A stretch of DNA of 60,446 bases from Planctomycetota bacterium (GCA_021827645.1 JAKAVA010000096.1:1-60446), one strand, 5' to 3'. Positions 35,625 to 45,300 are shown, counted from the first letter of the stretch. Made by a program: numbers and translations. The notes: generated by a model not told the origin, from the letters alone.

Positions 35625-38600
35625 TTATCTGCGGGCATGATACGCGAATATCCGTCCGTCAAGGGAGAAGATGATGCTGTTGTCCAACACGTACCATGAC
35701 TGGATAACCGGGCCGTTGCCGTCGGTAGCGGAAATCACCAGCGGCTTGCTCAGGACGATGGATCCGTTATCAAGCCGGCCGTGCCGATCGCGTTGATTGA
35801 TCAATATTAATTTTTCGCTGCGATTCAAAGCTCCGGCGGGACCACAGGCCAGGAGTGCGAGGTCCGGATCGGCAAGTTGCATGCGGACCAGCGGCGGCGT
35901 CTGGCGCGTCCTGATTTCGGCCCGCCAGCGAATGGCGCCGGAATCAGCCGAATAAGCGGATAAATTGTATGGCGTGCGTGCAATGACGGTATCGCCAAAA
36001 GCCGTCAAATCCATATCGTCGGCAGGGATTCCACTCATAGCACCGGCGAGCATCGGAATGTGCCATCGTGTAGTACCGGTTGCGGCATTGAAGCAGATGA
36101 TTCCGTGGTGCTGAAGTTCCACAACCCCCAAAAACGTCCGCGCCGCGAGGCGCGGCATCGGGTTGATCACGCGGCGGCTCCAAACCAGACTCAACGCTGT
36201 CGGGGTTAATTTAAATGCGGAAGTGCGGCGACTGCCGAAAAGATAAATCAGGCCGTCGGGACCGGTAAGCATCCTCCGGTATCCGCCCGGAGCGGAGAGA
36301 GACACAGCGGCATCGAGACGACCGTCAGAGGCGTTAACGGCAATCAGACGATGATATTGACGCCCAAAGGCAAGGATCAGAGACGTGCCCATTGTCCGAG
36401 CAGCCGTCAGCTTACCATAGGGCTTAATGGAAAGGCGGCTGGGCCAGATGGCTTTTCCGGTTTTCGGATCGAGCAGTATGAGATGAGTACCGACACCGAT
36501 GAGCAATCCGGATGGAGTCCAGCGGACAAAGTTAAACTGGATCGGACCGGTAAAGCGAACGATTCGGGCCATCACCGGCAATAATGGCTCCATGTTAACG
36601 CCGGAAGGAGCCGCCGCCTGCATAACGCCGTTGATGTAGACAAAATTGGTTTGGGGTGAGGCGGGAACGAAAGGCTGAATCGGCGGGTTCGCATCCGAAT
36701 ACCCGTGCTCAGACTGAACCGACTTCGGCGTTAATAAACTTCTGAGATGTCGCTGCCAGAGTAACAGGCCGGTTTTGATGTCTATGGCGAAGACAGACCG
36801 ATGTGAGACCAGAACAGCCACACCGCCGTACGTCGCAACCAGTGCCAGACGGCCATCCTTGCCCAAGTTTACAATTGGGGCGTCATGCGGGCCGGGTGCT
36901 AGGTGCTGCGTGGAATTCCGCAGATGCAAATGCCAGTCGGAGATAGCGCCATCCGACTGCATCCATTTCAGCTTCGCGCTGTGAGGAACGACGATGAACA
37001 TGCCGGACCGGCAGCGCCAGCGCTGCCCCGTCTGCGCTGGGATGAGCAGCCGCCCGCGGACCGGTTCAGAAATCGAAAATGAGGAGTTTGCCGTAAAATT
37101 CATGGCAGGGGCGGGAGATAACGCATGAGCGGCGACGGATGAGAGCAAGGCTTGCAACGCCGATGCCTGGGCGTTGGTTATTTGAGGACACTCCTGCGCC
37201 GCCCGGGCGACCACATGCGATTCCCGATCGTGGTGCAGATGCAGTAACGCGGTTGCCAGCGCGACCTTGACATCGCAGGTGGATGGAACACGCGGGATTC
37301 CGGCGAGCGCCATCCATGCAACATGGCACGCCGCTTTCCAATGATGATCAGCAATCAGCAGATGAAGCAGAGCTTTTGCCGCGATGGGTGCCGCCGGACT
37401 GTTTGGATAACCGTAGGCGACCTCAGCGAGTTGCTTACGGGATCCGGCAGCGGATGAAATGAGTTTGTCGGCCATGAGTTTCCACGGCTGATAGACGGCG
37501 GCGCCATAGAGTTTGATGATCCGCAACTTGATGAATGCCGGTAGTACCGCTTCCGCAGGAAGTGAATTTCTGTTGACGGTCAGGGCGACGCTACGCATGG
37601 ATTTATCGGCAAGAACCTGCTGACAGAGGGTCAGGGCGCGGCGCGGATGATGTTGATGAAGCAGATAGCGTGCTAGGGCGAATCGCCACCGAGCCTGCTG
37701 GCTCGGCACGTGGGCAGTTTCCGCCGCCTCATGAAAAAAGAATGTCACATCGGACGACTTGAGATGATGATCCGTGACGGATCTGGAAGCAAAATCCATG
37801 GCCCCATGGAAGAGAAGATTGAAAGTTCCCTCGCCGGAATTTGTTTTCCGGGCAACCGCCAGCGCCTGATTCAGAGCTTTTTTACAGAGCGATATATGAC
37901 CGGCGGCAAATGCGACCTGAGAAAGGGTAAGGTAATTTTCTGGATGATTGGGCTCGCGGCGGATGCGGGCGTTGAGATAGGTCAGCGCCGTCTTCCAGCG
38001 GGCGTAGGAATAAATTGAATCATCATTAACGGCAATAAGGCCGTGGCGTCCGACCAACAGATTTCCGGGCTCTCCACGGAGGCCGTTCTGCGCCATTGGC
38101 CACGGCTCGCGCATGACCAGATGACCATCGGTGAGGCGCTCGGCGATGAGGTCATGGTGTGTGGGGAGATATAATAATCCGGTGGTCAGGACGGGGCGGG
38201 CAACGGGGTCGCCGTACGACCGGGAACTGCTCCAGAGGAGCTTTCCGGTGGTGAGATCGAAGGCGGCGGTTCGCGTGCCGGTGAGGATGATGGTCTTGTC
38301 GGTTACGCCCGCCAGAATCGTCAGACCAAGTCTGGAGGGGGGAGCAAAACTTATCACCCGGCGTCCACTGGCTCGCCGAAAAACATCGATCCGCCAGAGG
38401 CGATGAGCTCCGGAAACGGCCATGATGGCATATCGATGAGTTACAATTGGAGGATTCAATCTCCAAGGCGGGATGCGAAGAACCGGCGCACCGTAGCCAA
38501 AGGGGTTGTTGGATGCGGGGACAGGATCAACCGTATAGTCAAGCCAGCATATGCGTCCGCTTCGCTGACTTACCGCCATATCCGCCCCGGCGCCGGTGGC

Positions 38601-40250
38601 AATGTACAGGCGTCCGGCGGCGGCAGTCGCCTGAGCGTTCAATGATGGAGACTCAAACGCGGGTCCGGAAATGGTACACAGATAATGTGTCCAGAGTGTG
38701 GAGCCGTTTTTTGGATTCAGTTTTACAGCCGAAAGGCGCACCTGCATACCGATTCCCTGACGGTCGGCCGTCAGCAGGAAAACACCATTTCGGGTGAGCA
38801 AAGGGGAGCAGATGACCATACCGGTTATGGAACGGGATGGGAGAGTCCAGAGGAGATGACCATTAAGTGCACGCAGGCACACCACGCTGTACGCCTGCGG
38901 ATGGTAGATGTAAGCGTACATCGGATTGATCGGATACGAATTACCGGGGCTATTGGTCCCGACTCGCGTCGTCAACAGGCCGACAACGCGACCATGTGCA
39001 ACCGAACAGGATATCTGATCGGCCTCCATGGAGATAAATGCCAGATTTGCGATTGATTCGCCGTTGGATTGAGTTCTGGCGCCGGGATATGTCCAATGCG
39101 GATAACCTGAACTCGTGCTGAGCGCCTCGATCCGGCTCAATGTATCAACATACACAACCCGATGACCGAGCGTGGGAAAGGAGAACATGAGCCGATTTTC
39201 TTCAGAGGCAGTTTGAGGGGTGCCGTTAAGGCCAAAGACACTCAACTCATTGGTGATGGAATTCATCAGGACTTGTGCGGCGGGCTCGCCATGAGGAAGC
39301 TTGATTTTCAAGCTGCCGAAGGTTCGATTCCAGAGGACGGTGTTGGGGACGGCATGATCATCAACCGTGACCGCTTTTCGCGGCGGAATCGTGCCGGCGT
39401 AGACCGAGCCGGACCGATTCGGCACTGTCAGTTGGGGGAGAATCTGAGTCAGCGCATCGGCGAGATTCCGGGTGTGATCCTGCACGGTGCCCTGTGCGGC
39501 GGGATATTGTTTTACCAGTTCATTCCGGTATTCCGCCAGCAGACGCGGGCGGTTCGCCATTCGCGCCGCCAAGGCCGCCCGGAAAAGAATGGATGGTCGC
39601 CGATGTTCTGCGGCCGGATCGGGAAGCAATTCCCGATCAATACGGAGCGCCCGGGAAAAGTGTCCCGCTTCAAAGTAACGGTCGGACAGATGTATGAGAG
39701 CGTCAACGGCCGCCGCTGTCAACAGATATTTATTGCACGCTGTGAGGATTGCATCCGGATCATGTCGGCTTCGAGCCGCGTTGATCGCTTTTGCGGCGAT
39801 CAAACCGAATATCTGATCGTAAAGGCCGTTCCGCACTGCCGGCGATTGATAAAGTTTTTGCCAAACATAATCACGCAGGGAGATATATCGAGCATGATGA
39901 ATTTTGATCAGATGCGTGCCAAGGGTCTCGAGCACATGCTGGTAAATCATCAGGGCCCGGGTCAGATGTCCACTGCGAATAAGGCGTCTGGCCTTGCGCA
40001 TCTGATCTTGAGCGGAGAATGAGATATTAACGGAGACTCCCCTGAAGGTGGAACTTTTTCCAATTCCCGGACGGACTTTAATAATAATCGGGGGAACCGA
40101 GATGACCGGACCGGGCCCCATGGGAAGCATTCCCGCCAGCGCGGGGAGTAGAAGCAGAACCATGAGGCGCAGAGCCCATCGCCAGCATCGCGGAATCGCG
40201 CGGGAGGCACCGGTCAGCGATACTGCGGTGGTTTTGCGCTGCCGTCGCAT
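35625..40250 (-). CDS. giant exported PQQ-type beta-propeller and TPR protein
   Basis: About 1541 residues from ATG 40250; ATGs at 40265 and 40277 are equally possible. One membrane segment (LMVLLLLPALAGMLP) follows the start. Then come a helical TPR-like region with MRKARRLIRSGHLTRALMIY, a first set of PQQ/WD-like propeller repeats (YVDTLSRIEALS, RALNGHLLWTLPS, FDLTTGKLLWSS), a second TPR-like region around NHPENYLTLSQVAFAAGH, and a second propeller (FAIDIKTGLLLWQRHL, LLDPKTGKAIWPS, FNAATGTTRWH). The repeats are of the BamB/quinoprotein type, but I see no quinone-enzyme active site. A scaffold role in the envelope is likely. The frame stays open to 40529 but is not protein-like there. Confidence 0.75.
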   Translation of the reverse strand: MRRQRKTTAVSLTGASRAIPRCWRWALRLMVLLLLPALAGMLPMGPGPVISVPPIIIKVRPGIGKSSTFRGVSVNISFSAQDQMRKARRLIRSGHLTRALMIYQHVLETLGTHLIKIHHARYISLRDYVWQKLYQSPAVRNGLYDQIFGLIAAKAINAARSRHDPDAILTACNKYLLTAAAVDALIHLSDRYFEAGHFSRALRIDRELLPDPAAEHRRPSILFRAALAARMANRPRLLAEYRNELVKQYPAAQGTVQDHTRNLADALTQILPQLTVPNRSGSVYAGTIPPRKAVTVDDHAVPNTVLWNRTFGSLKIKLPHGEPAAQVLMNSITNELSVFGLNGTPQTASEENRLMFSFPTLGHRVVYVDTLSRIEALSTSSGYPHWTYPGARTQSNGESIANLAFISMEADQISCSVAHGRVVGLLTTRVGTNSPGNSYPINPMYAYIYHPQAYSVVCLRALNGHLLWTLPSRSITGMVICSPLLTRNGVFLLTADRQGIGMQVRLSAVKLNPKNGSTLWTHYLCTISGPAFESPSLNAQATAAAGRLYIATGAGADMAVSQRSGRICWLDYTVDPVPASNNPFGYGAPVLRIPPWRLNPPIVTHRYAIMAVSGAHRLWRIDVFRRASGRRVISFAPPSRLGLTILAGVTDKTIILTGTRTAAFDLTTGKLLWSSSRSYGDPVARPVLTTGLLYLPTHHDLIAERLTDGHLVMREPWPMAQNGLRGEPGNLLVGRHGLIAVNDDSIYSYARWKTALTYLNARIRREPNHPENYLTLSQVAFAAGHISLCKKALNQALAVARKTNSGEGTFNLLFHGAMDFASRSVTDHHLKSSDVTFFFHEAAETAHVPSQQARWRFALARYLLHQHHPRRALTLCQQVLADKSMRSVALTVNRNSLPAEAVLPAFIKLRIIKLYGAAVYQPWKLMADKLISSAAGSRKQLAEVAYGYPNSPAAPIAAKALLHLLIADHHWKAACHVAWMALAGIPRVPSTCDVKVALATALLHLHHDRESHVVARAAQECPQITNAQASALQALLSSVAAHALSPAPAMNFTANSSFSISEPVRGRLLIPAQTGQRWRCRSGMFIVVPHSAKLKWMQSDGAISDWHLHLRNSTQHLAPGPHDAPIVNLGKDGRLALVATYGGVAVLVSHRSVFAIDIKTGLLLWQRHLRSLLTPKSVQSEHGYSDANPPIQPFVPASPQTNFVYINGVMQAAAPSGVNMEPLLPVMARIVRFTGPIQFNFVRWTPSGLLIGVGTHLILLDPKTGKAIWPSRLSIKPYGKLTAARTMGTSLILAFGRQYHRLIAVNASDGRLDAAVSLSAPGGYRRMLTGPDGLIYLFGSRRTSAFKLTPTALSLVWSRRVINPMPRLAARTFLGVVELQHHGIICFNAATGTTRWHIPMLAGAMSGIPADDMDLTAFGDTVIARTPYNLSAYSADSGAIRWRAEIRTRQTPPLVRMQLADPDLALLACGPAGALNRSEKLILINQRDRHGRLDNGSIVLSKPLVISATDGNGPVIQSWYVLDNSIIFSLDGRIFAYHARR

Positions 40251-40277
40251 GAATTCAGCACCCATCGGAAGAGTCAT

Positions 40278-40820
40278 CGTCGCACCACAATTCAAAAATG
40301 AACAGCCATTCCCGCTTTTATCGCCGCCCCAAAAATCTCTCCGAGATTTTCTGTCCGGGGAGGCTTCCGGATATATGACCATCCTACCGCAAGTATACTC
40401 CGTCGAGGAATATTGTTCAGTTGCGGCGACGGGGAATCCCCGTGATCGCATCGGTGCGGAGCTGACCGAAACCGATGAGCAGAGGCGTTGAATGATGGAA
40501 CAGCCGAAGACCATGCGGCGAGTGGTCATTGCACGTTACAAAACACAAGATCAATTGCGTCCGGAACTTTAATATTTATGTCCGGGCGAGGAAACGATGG
40601 ATTGACGTCGCGATGTCGTGGATAACGCCAAATTCGCCAAACCGTGTTTCCCACACGGCATGATGATGGCTCCAGGAGCGATAATGGGTGGCCCACCAGC
40701 GTCGGGCTGTCACCCCCAATAGGGAGGCAATACCACAAATCGCTGAAAAAGACGCAAAAAAACTGTAAAAAGCCGCAAATGAGGTGAATTTAATCCTAAA
40801 AAAAATCCTCAAGATTTCAC
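40278..40820. other. divergent spacer upstream of the PEP-CTERM gene
   Basis: About 540 bases. An 84-codon minus-strand ORF (40576-40830) has a hydrophobic start and a His-rich tail; it has no ribosome-binding site I can see and I do not call it. The right end (40745-40815) is A-rich with several A tracts, like an UP element for the promoter at 40821. Confidence 0.45.
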
Positions 40821-40849
40821 TTGACATCAACAGGCCTATGGACTACACT
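40821..40849 (+). promoter_or_regulatory. strong promoter of the PEP-CTERM/prepilin operon
   Basis: A consensus TTGACA (40821-40826), a 17-base spacer and TACACT (40844-40849). Transcription would start near 40856, giving a 5' leader of about 258 bases before the start at 41114. The A-rich DNA directly upstream could act as an UP element. Confidence 0.75.
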
Positions 40850-40853
40850 TTGT

Positions 40854-40872
40854 AACAGTTGCATAAACTGTT
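40854..40872 (+). promoter_or_regulatory. inverted repeat at the transcription start
   Basis: AACAGT (40854-40859) and ACTGTT (40867-40872) are separated by seven bases and straddle the predicted start site. The repeat could be an operator or the first hairpin of the long leader. Confidence 0.4.
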
Positions 40873-41113
40873 GGTCATATAACCTACGGTTTCGAATCGC
40901 AACCAGGAACTGTTATTTGGGTCGTCCAGTGGATGATAGGGATAAAATACCACTGGAAAGAGGTCTGCCGCAGAGATGAAACAGACTCGTCAGACCGCCA
41001 AAGGTGAAAGAGTGAGCATCGATTTTCGACGAAGAACCCGGCGGTTGGAAGTGTTATTCAATCGCACGTTGTCGGTTCAGATGCTTTCTCTTTTCTTTGG
41101 GAGGTTACGTTCT

Positions 41114-42076
41114 ATGAAACGTTCCATTCAGGTCATTCTCAGTTCTGCCGTTTTTGCTGCCGGTGCTTTGGCAGGAGTTGGCAGTTCGCAGGCCGCGACC
41201 ATTTCGCTGGTCAACTCCACAACCAGCAACTCAACACTCAATGAAACCGTCGCCGTTCCGATGGGTAGCACCTCGTCAACCGTGGGCACAGCGGGTTACG
41301 GCCAGTCGGGCTATATCATGTTTGGGACGGTTGTGCCCTCAAGTGTAACTTACGGGTATACCGAAACGGGCACAGCGCCAACTGCGGAGGATGTCAATTA
41401 TTCTTATAATCAATTCACCATTGCCACCCTCGAGTCACTTCCATCGTGGCTCACGACAACGACGAGTACCGGAACGGTTGGCAACATTTCGATGGATCCG
41501 AGCCTGGCTTCATCGGATTATTTCATGGCGGCAGCCTACGGGTACCCGGCGATTCATATTTCCGGCCAGCCGTATGCCGGAAGCTACCCTGTTGCCAACA
41601 ATATTGCGAACACCGGTGATGCTATTCAGACGGGCGAGGGCGGGGAAACCGGCACCACCACCGGAACCCTGTATAAACTTTTCGATATATCACTTGGGGC
41701 CGGGACGCCAAGTTCCTTCAAACTGGGTGTGATCACACCGCAGGGATCCGATGCACTTTCGCAACTTCAGGTTTCCGATGGAACGGCTTCGACGTCTGTC
41801 AACATTGATCCCGCCCAAAATCTGGGTTTCTACTTTTTTAATATTACAGGGGCACAGGCCGGCGACACCATCGTTGTTTCGGCCGCAGCATCGCCCACAG
41901 TGACCGGTTACTTCACCCACAACCCATTTGGCACCAGTACCGATCTGGTCGGAATGACGTTTGATGCCAGCGGGGCACCAACACCTGAACCTGCATCGAT
42001 GGGATTGCTGGGTCTTGGTGGTGCAGCGGCGCTCATGCTCGCCGGACGGCGTTTGGGCAGGCGTATACCGGCCTGA
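41114..42076 (+). CDS. PEP-CTERM-anchored exported protein
   Basis: 320 residues. A signal peptide (MKRSIQVILSSAVFAAGALAG, cut near SSQA) leads into a Ser/Thr/Gly-rich beta-type domain of unknown function. The C-terminus has the sorting signal PTPEPASMGLLGLGG, a hydrophobic helix and the basic tail GRRLGRR. PEP-CTERM proteins are sorted by exosortase to the cell surface. I chose ATG 41114 because GGGAGG precedes it and the signal peptide starts there; the upstream in-frame ATG at 40976 is in the leader. The prepilin-like gene follows after 54 bases. Confidence 0.88.
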   Translation: MKRSIQVILSSAVFAAGALAGVGSSQAATISLVNSTTSNSTLNETVAVPMGSTSSTVGTAGYGQSGYIMFGTVVPSSVTYGYTETGTAPTAEDVNYSYNQFTIATLESLPSWLTTTTSTGTVGNISMDPSLASSDYFMAAAYGYPAIHISGQPYAGSYPVANNIANTGDAIQTGEGGETGTTTGTLYKLFDISLGAGTPSSFKLGVITPQGSDALSQLQVSDGTASTSVNIDPAQNLGFYFFNITGAQAGDTIVVSAAASPTVTGYFTHNPFGTSTDLVGMTFDASGAPTPEPASMGLLGLGGAAALMLAGRRLGRRIPA

Positions 42077-42130
42077 AGTGAGGCGTCGACAATTAACACA
42101 ACTGAGCATCGACTTTTAAGGAGATATGTC

Positions 42131-43108
42131 ATGAGAACGCGGGGATTGACAAGGCAGGGTTTTACCCTGGTGGAACTGCTGGTGGTGATATCCATCATCG
42201 CGCTTCTAATCTCGTTGCTGCTTCCGGCTTTGGCCAAGGCACGCGAGGAGGCCTTAACCACGACGTGTGCAGCCAACCTCAATGGAATCGGACAAATCCT
42301 GGTGGAGTATGAAAATACCTACCAGGATGCCATTCCGTATGGGAATGGGTATGACGCATCGTACGGGCTCTATCCGCCTGATGAATGGAATATCCTTCTC
42401 TACACGTTCAATCGGAATCTCGATCCGGTCCGGTTCTGCTGGAACCAGCCAGCCACCAATACCACCAATTACCCGGAGGCGTCACAATTGGATACCGCCT
42501 ACCTGGGTACATTTGTCTGCCCGGCATCGGCGATAAAACCCGCACTCGGCCCCGGGTGGACGCCGTCCGGATTAGGTTGGTACTGGTCCAGTTATGCCGC
42601 CAATCCGAACTTCTTCTGGACGTATGCTCCGGGGCAGGGGTGGGATCAGACGGTTACGATGCGTGCATCCGCCGTCCAAGCGCCATCGACCTCTATCGCG
42701 ATAGCTGATGCCACCCAGACATCAAGCTGGGGCGGCTCTTGGCCGATCATGAGTGATTGGATTGCGGACAACAATGGCAATACGCCGGGAAATGCACATC
42801 CTTACATGAATGATCCGAACTACATGGTACCGGCGAATGGATTTGTTTCCGGCGAGACGACCAATGAAGATATTGTGATACCCAACAGCATTAACAATGT
42901 GACGGGTATGCGATATCGGCATATGTCATCAAGCGCAAGCACCGGCGAGGCCAATGCGTTGTTCTTCGACGGTCACGTTGACACGATCCAAATCAACAGT
43001 AACGTCGCGGGGGCACCGGTGAATTCACCCGGCGCAAATGGATCGACCGGACTCCGCATTCTCAACATCGTCAATCCCGAATTGCCGTCGTCGATTGGAT
43101 TGTTCTGA
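42131..43108 (+). CDS. prepilin-type protein with H-X9-DG signature
   Basis: 325 residues. The N-terminus [18 protein letters not shown] is the type IV prepilin/pseudopilin cleavage and methylation site, cut before Phe by a prepilin peptidase. The C-terminal half has [25 protein letters not shown], given here only as its ends: His, then [10 protein letters not shown], the H-X9-DG signature of the family expanded in planctomycetes. GGAGATATGTC precedes the start. It is co-transcribed with the PEP-CTERM gene and followed by a strong terminator. Such proteins are secreted; their role is not established. Confidence 0.92.
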   Translation: MRTRGLTRQGFTLVELLVVISIIALLISLLLPALAKAREEALTTTCAANLNGIGQILVEYENTYQDAIPYGNGYDASYGLYPPDEWNILLYTFNRNLDPVRFCWNQPATNTTNYPEASQLDTAYLGTFVCPASAIKPALGPGWTPSGLGWYWSSYAANPNFFWTYAPGQGWDQTVTMRASAVQAPSTSIAIADATQTSSWGGSWPIMSDWIADNNGNTPGNAHPYMNDPNYMVPANGFVSGETTNEDIVIPNSINNVTGMRYRHMSSSASTGEANALFFDGHVDTIQINSNVAGAPVNSPGANGSTGLRILNIVNPELPSSIGLF

Positions 43109-43143
43109 CGGCCGGTTGAATTATTTCGATGCTCAAAGTCGAT

Positions 43144-43178
43144 GGGCGAGCGATTACCAGGTCGCTCGCCCTTTTTTA
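43144..43178 (+). terminator. terminator of the PEP-CTERM/prepilin operon
   Basis: A perfect 10-bp stem, GGGCGAGCGA (43144-43153) against TCGCTCGCCC (43162-43171), with an eight-base loop, followed by six T residues. Confidence 0.93.
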
Positions 43179-43283
43179 TTTCAAGGGAAGAGCTATCCCA
43201 CGCAAATGACTGGGATCATATGCCCCTTGCCCGCAAAGAGGTCGCGGCAGTCATAATAAAAAGCGGAAGTTTCGATTGATAGT

Positions 43284-43298
43284 TGAGATTTAATCTCA
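43284..43298. promoter_or_regulatory. Fur-like 7-1-7 operator, box 1
   Basis: TGAGATT-T-AATCTCA is a perfect 15-bp inverted repeat with one central base, the 7-1-7 layout of Fur-family boxes (consensus TGATAATnATTATCA). It lies 86 bases upstream of the NRAMP-family gene. Confidence 0.65.
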
Positions 43299-43329
43299 TT
43301 TCCAGTATAACCTGATCACCCGCATTTAA

Positions 43330-43344
43330 TGAGATTCAGTCTCA
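43330..43344. promoter_or_regulatory. Fur-like 7-1-7 operator, box 2
   Basis: TGAGATT-C-AGTCTCA matches box 1 except at the central base and one arm position. It lies 40 bases before the start codon, in the place of a core promoter. The boxes are 46 bases apart centre to centre. Both are followed by TTT. Confidence 0.65.
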
Positions 43345-43383
43345 TTTATCGGGAGATATTTTTCGGTCGCGACGGAGTGATAA

Positions 43384-44706
43384 ATGCCGACTGATTCTCA
43401 ACTAAAGGCGGCGGCGCCAGACCATAGCCCGAAGACCCTGGATGCTGGTAATGCCCCCACCACGGATGGGAAGTTGAGCCGGCGGCCGCTCCCCTTCTGG
43501 AAACTCCTGCTCCTCGTAGCCGGCCCCGGATTAGTCGTCATGCTTGCCGACACGGATGCAGGGAGCGTCATTACCGCGGCACAAAGCGGTGCCCAGTTCG
43601 GGTACAGCCTCCTTATTTTTCAGCTTGTTCTCATCCCGATTCTCTTCATTGCACAGGAACTGGCCGTCCGGCTTGGCCTCATAACTCAGAAGGGACACGG
43701 GGAGTTGATATCCGAGCATTTCGGCAAGGGGTGGGCCTGGCTTTCAGTGTCCACTCTGATGGTTTCATGCGTAGGGGCACTTCTGACGGAATTTGCGGGT
43801 ATCGAGGGCGTCGGGCAACTTTTCGGCGTCCCTCCGTGGATCAGCATCTCCATGACCGTTTTATTCATGGTCATCGTTGTCGCCACCGGAACGTATCGGC
43901 AGGTGGAAGTGATTGCCATTCTCATTGGGCTATTTGAACTCGCATTTGTCGCGGTGGCGGCAGTTTCGCACCCTTCTTTCCATGCGATGGTCACCGCTCT
44001 TGGACACCAACCGCTGGGCAATTCCAATTACCTCTTTCTGATTGCCGGGAACGTGGGCGCCGTCATCATGCCGTGGATGATTTTCTATCAGCAGTCCGCG
44101 GTCATTGACAAAGGGCTTAATGAAAGCCATATGAAGGCGGAACGGATGGACACCGCCATCGGAGCCGTGGTTACGCAGATCATCATGTCAGCGGTGCTGA
44201 TTCTTACCGCTGCGACCATCGGTCTGAAAAATCCCAATGTGCCGCTGGACACGGTGCAGCAGATCGCCGGGGCGCTGACGCCGATTCTTGGAAGCTGGTG
44301 GGGTCGCGCCATTTTCTCACTGGGGATGCTCGGGGCGGCGCTGGTGGCAACCATCGTCGTATCACTGACTGCGTCATGGGGGTTGGGGGAGGTCACCGGC
44401 TACAAGCGATCATTGGCCAATCATCCGTTCGAAGCGCCATGGTTTTATGCCGTCTACCTTTTGAGCCTTCTCGTTGGTGCGGGGATTGTGCTCTCCGGGA
44501 TCAATTTGGTGAAGTTGACGGTCGGAGTCGAGGTGATGAATGCACTCCTGCTGCCGATTGTTCTTGGCTTTCTGTATCTGCTGGCTCTGCGCACCTTACC
44601 GGAGCGGTGGCGACTCAAGGGGTGGTACGCATGGCTCGTCGGCGCGGTGGTGATTATGACGGCATTAACTGGGGTGTATGCGGGGATCGCGGGGATTAAT
44701 TTTTAA
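43384..44706 (+). CDS. NRAMP-family metal transporter with altered metal-site motifs
   Basis: 440 residues with about 11 membrane segments after a 35-residue polar N-terminus. The alignment anchor is GPG at residues 47-49. The canonical metal motif DPGN is Asp58-Ala-Gly-Ser61 here, and the MPH motif of segment 6 is MPW (GAVIMPWMIFYQQSA). The metal-coordinating Asp and Met are kept; Asn is Ser and His is Trp. NRAMP proteins import Mn2+ or Fe2+ with protons; the changes may alter metal choice or coupling. Two Fur-like boxes upstream suggest metal control. It is followed by a VOC gene after 49 bases. Confidence 0.85.
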   Translation: MPTDSQLKAAAPDHSPKTLDAGNAPTTDGKLSRRPLPFWKLLLLVAGPGLVVMLADTDAGSVITAAQSGAQFGYSLLIFQLVLIPILFIAQELAVRLGLITQKGHGELISEHFGKGWAWLSVSTLMVSCVGALLTEFAGIEGVGQLFGVPPWISISMTVLFMVIVVATGTYRQVEVIAILIGLFELAFVAVAAVSHPSFHAMVTALGHQPLGNSNYLFLIAGNVGAVIMPWMIFYQQSAVIDKGLNESHMKAERMDTAIGAVVTQIIMSAVLILTAATIGLKNPNVPLDTVQQIAGALTPILGSWWGRAIFSLGMLGAALVATIVVSLTASWGLGEVTGYKRSLANHPFEAPWFYAVYLLSLLVGAGIVLSGINLVKLTVGVEVMNALLLPIVLGFLYLLALRTLPERWRLKGWYAWLVGAVVIMTALTGVYAGIAGINF

Positions 44707-44755
44707 TACCGGCTTTCTCTTTCTCTTTCTGGCCCTTAATTGGAGTCAATGATTC

Positions 44756-45262
44756 ATGGATGCGACCACACCGTCCGGAGTTTACCGTGCGCCTGCGGAT
44801 ACGCGCATCGGCCATATCCATTTGAAAGTTGCCGATCTGCAGCGGGCTGTAACTTTTTACCGCGATGTGCTCGGATTTGGCCTGATGGCGGAAATGGGCG
44901 ATTCCGCCGCATTTCTCGGCGCTGGCGACTACCATCATCACATCGGACTGAATATCTGGGAAAGCCGCCGTGGCAGCCCCCCACCGCCGGGATCAACCGG
45001 CATCTATCATCTTGCGATTCTCTATCCTACGCGGCACGATCTTGCTGTTGCCGTGAAACGGGCGATTGAAGCTGGAACTACGTTTGTCGGCGCCGCAGAT
45101 CATGGCGTAAGTGAGGCGGTTTATTTTGAAGACCCGGATTCTAATGGAGTGGAGCTGTATTGGGATCGCCCGCGTGCACAGTGGCCCAAGCTTGCCGACG
45201 GCCGTCTCGACATTTTTACCAAGCCCTTGGATTTGCATGCACTGCTGGCATTGGCTGATTGA
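44756..45262 (+). CDS. VOC-superfamily protein (glyoxalase / extradiol dioxygenase type)
   Basis: 168 residues, two beta-alpha-beta-beta-beta modules. Likely metal ligands are the His in GHIHLKV, the His in GIYHLAI and the Glu in NGVELYWDR, as in iron or manganese VOC enzymes. The phrase VTFYRDVLGFGL is typical of the first module. The closest recognisable type is catechol-2,3-dioxygenase-like (CatE), but one substrate cannot be chosen. GGAG lies a few bases before the start, and the gene is probably read with the NRAMP transporter upstream, so metal supply and a metal enzyme may be linked. Confidence 0.85.
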   Translation: MDATTPSGVYRAPADTRIGHIHLKVADLQRAVTFYRDVLGFGLMAEMGDSAAFLGAGDYHHHIGLNIWESRRGSPPPPGSTGIYHLAILYPTRHDLAVAVKRAIEAGTTFVGAADHGVSEAVYFEDPDSNGVELYWDRPRAQWPKLADGRLDIFTKPLDLHALLALAD

Positions 45263-45300
45263 CGGATTGATTGCCGTCGGTCAACCGGTATAAGCTAAGC

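Noticed and set aside
40251-40529. N-terminal extension of the PQQ/TPR protein
   Set aside because: The frame is open, but the sequence is not protein-like and the membrane segment lies just after the later ATGs.
40576-40830. 84-codon minus-strand ORF upstream of the PEP-CTERM gene
   Set aside because: It begins inside the promoter of the divergent operon, has no ribosome-binding site and shows no family motif.
44711-44730. CTTTCT triple repeat between the NRAMP and VOC genes
   Set aside because: A short simple repeat without a clear role; it may vary in length but nothing shows that.
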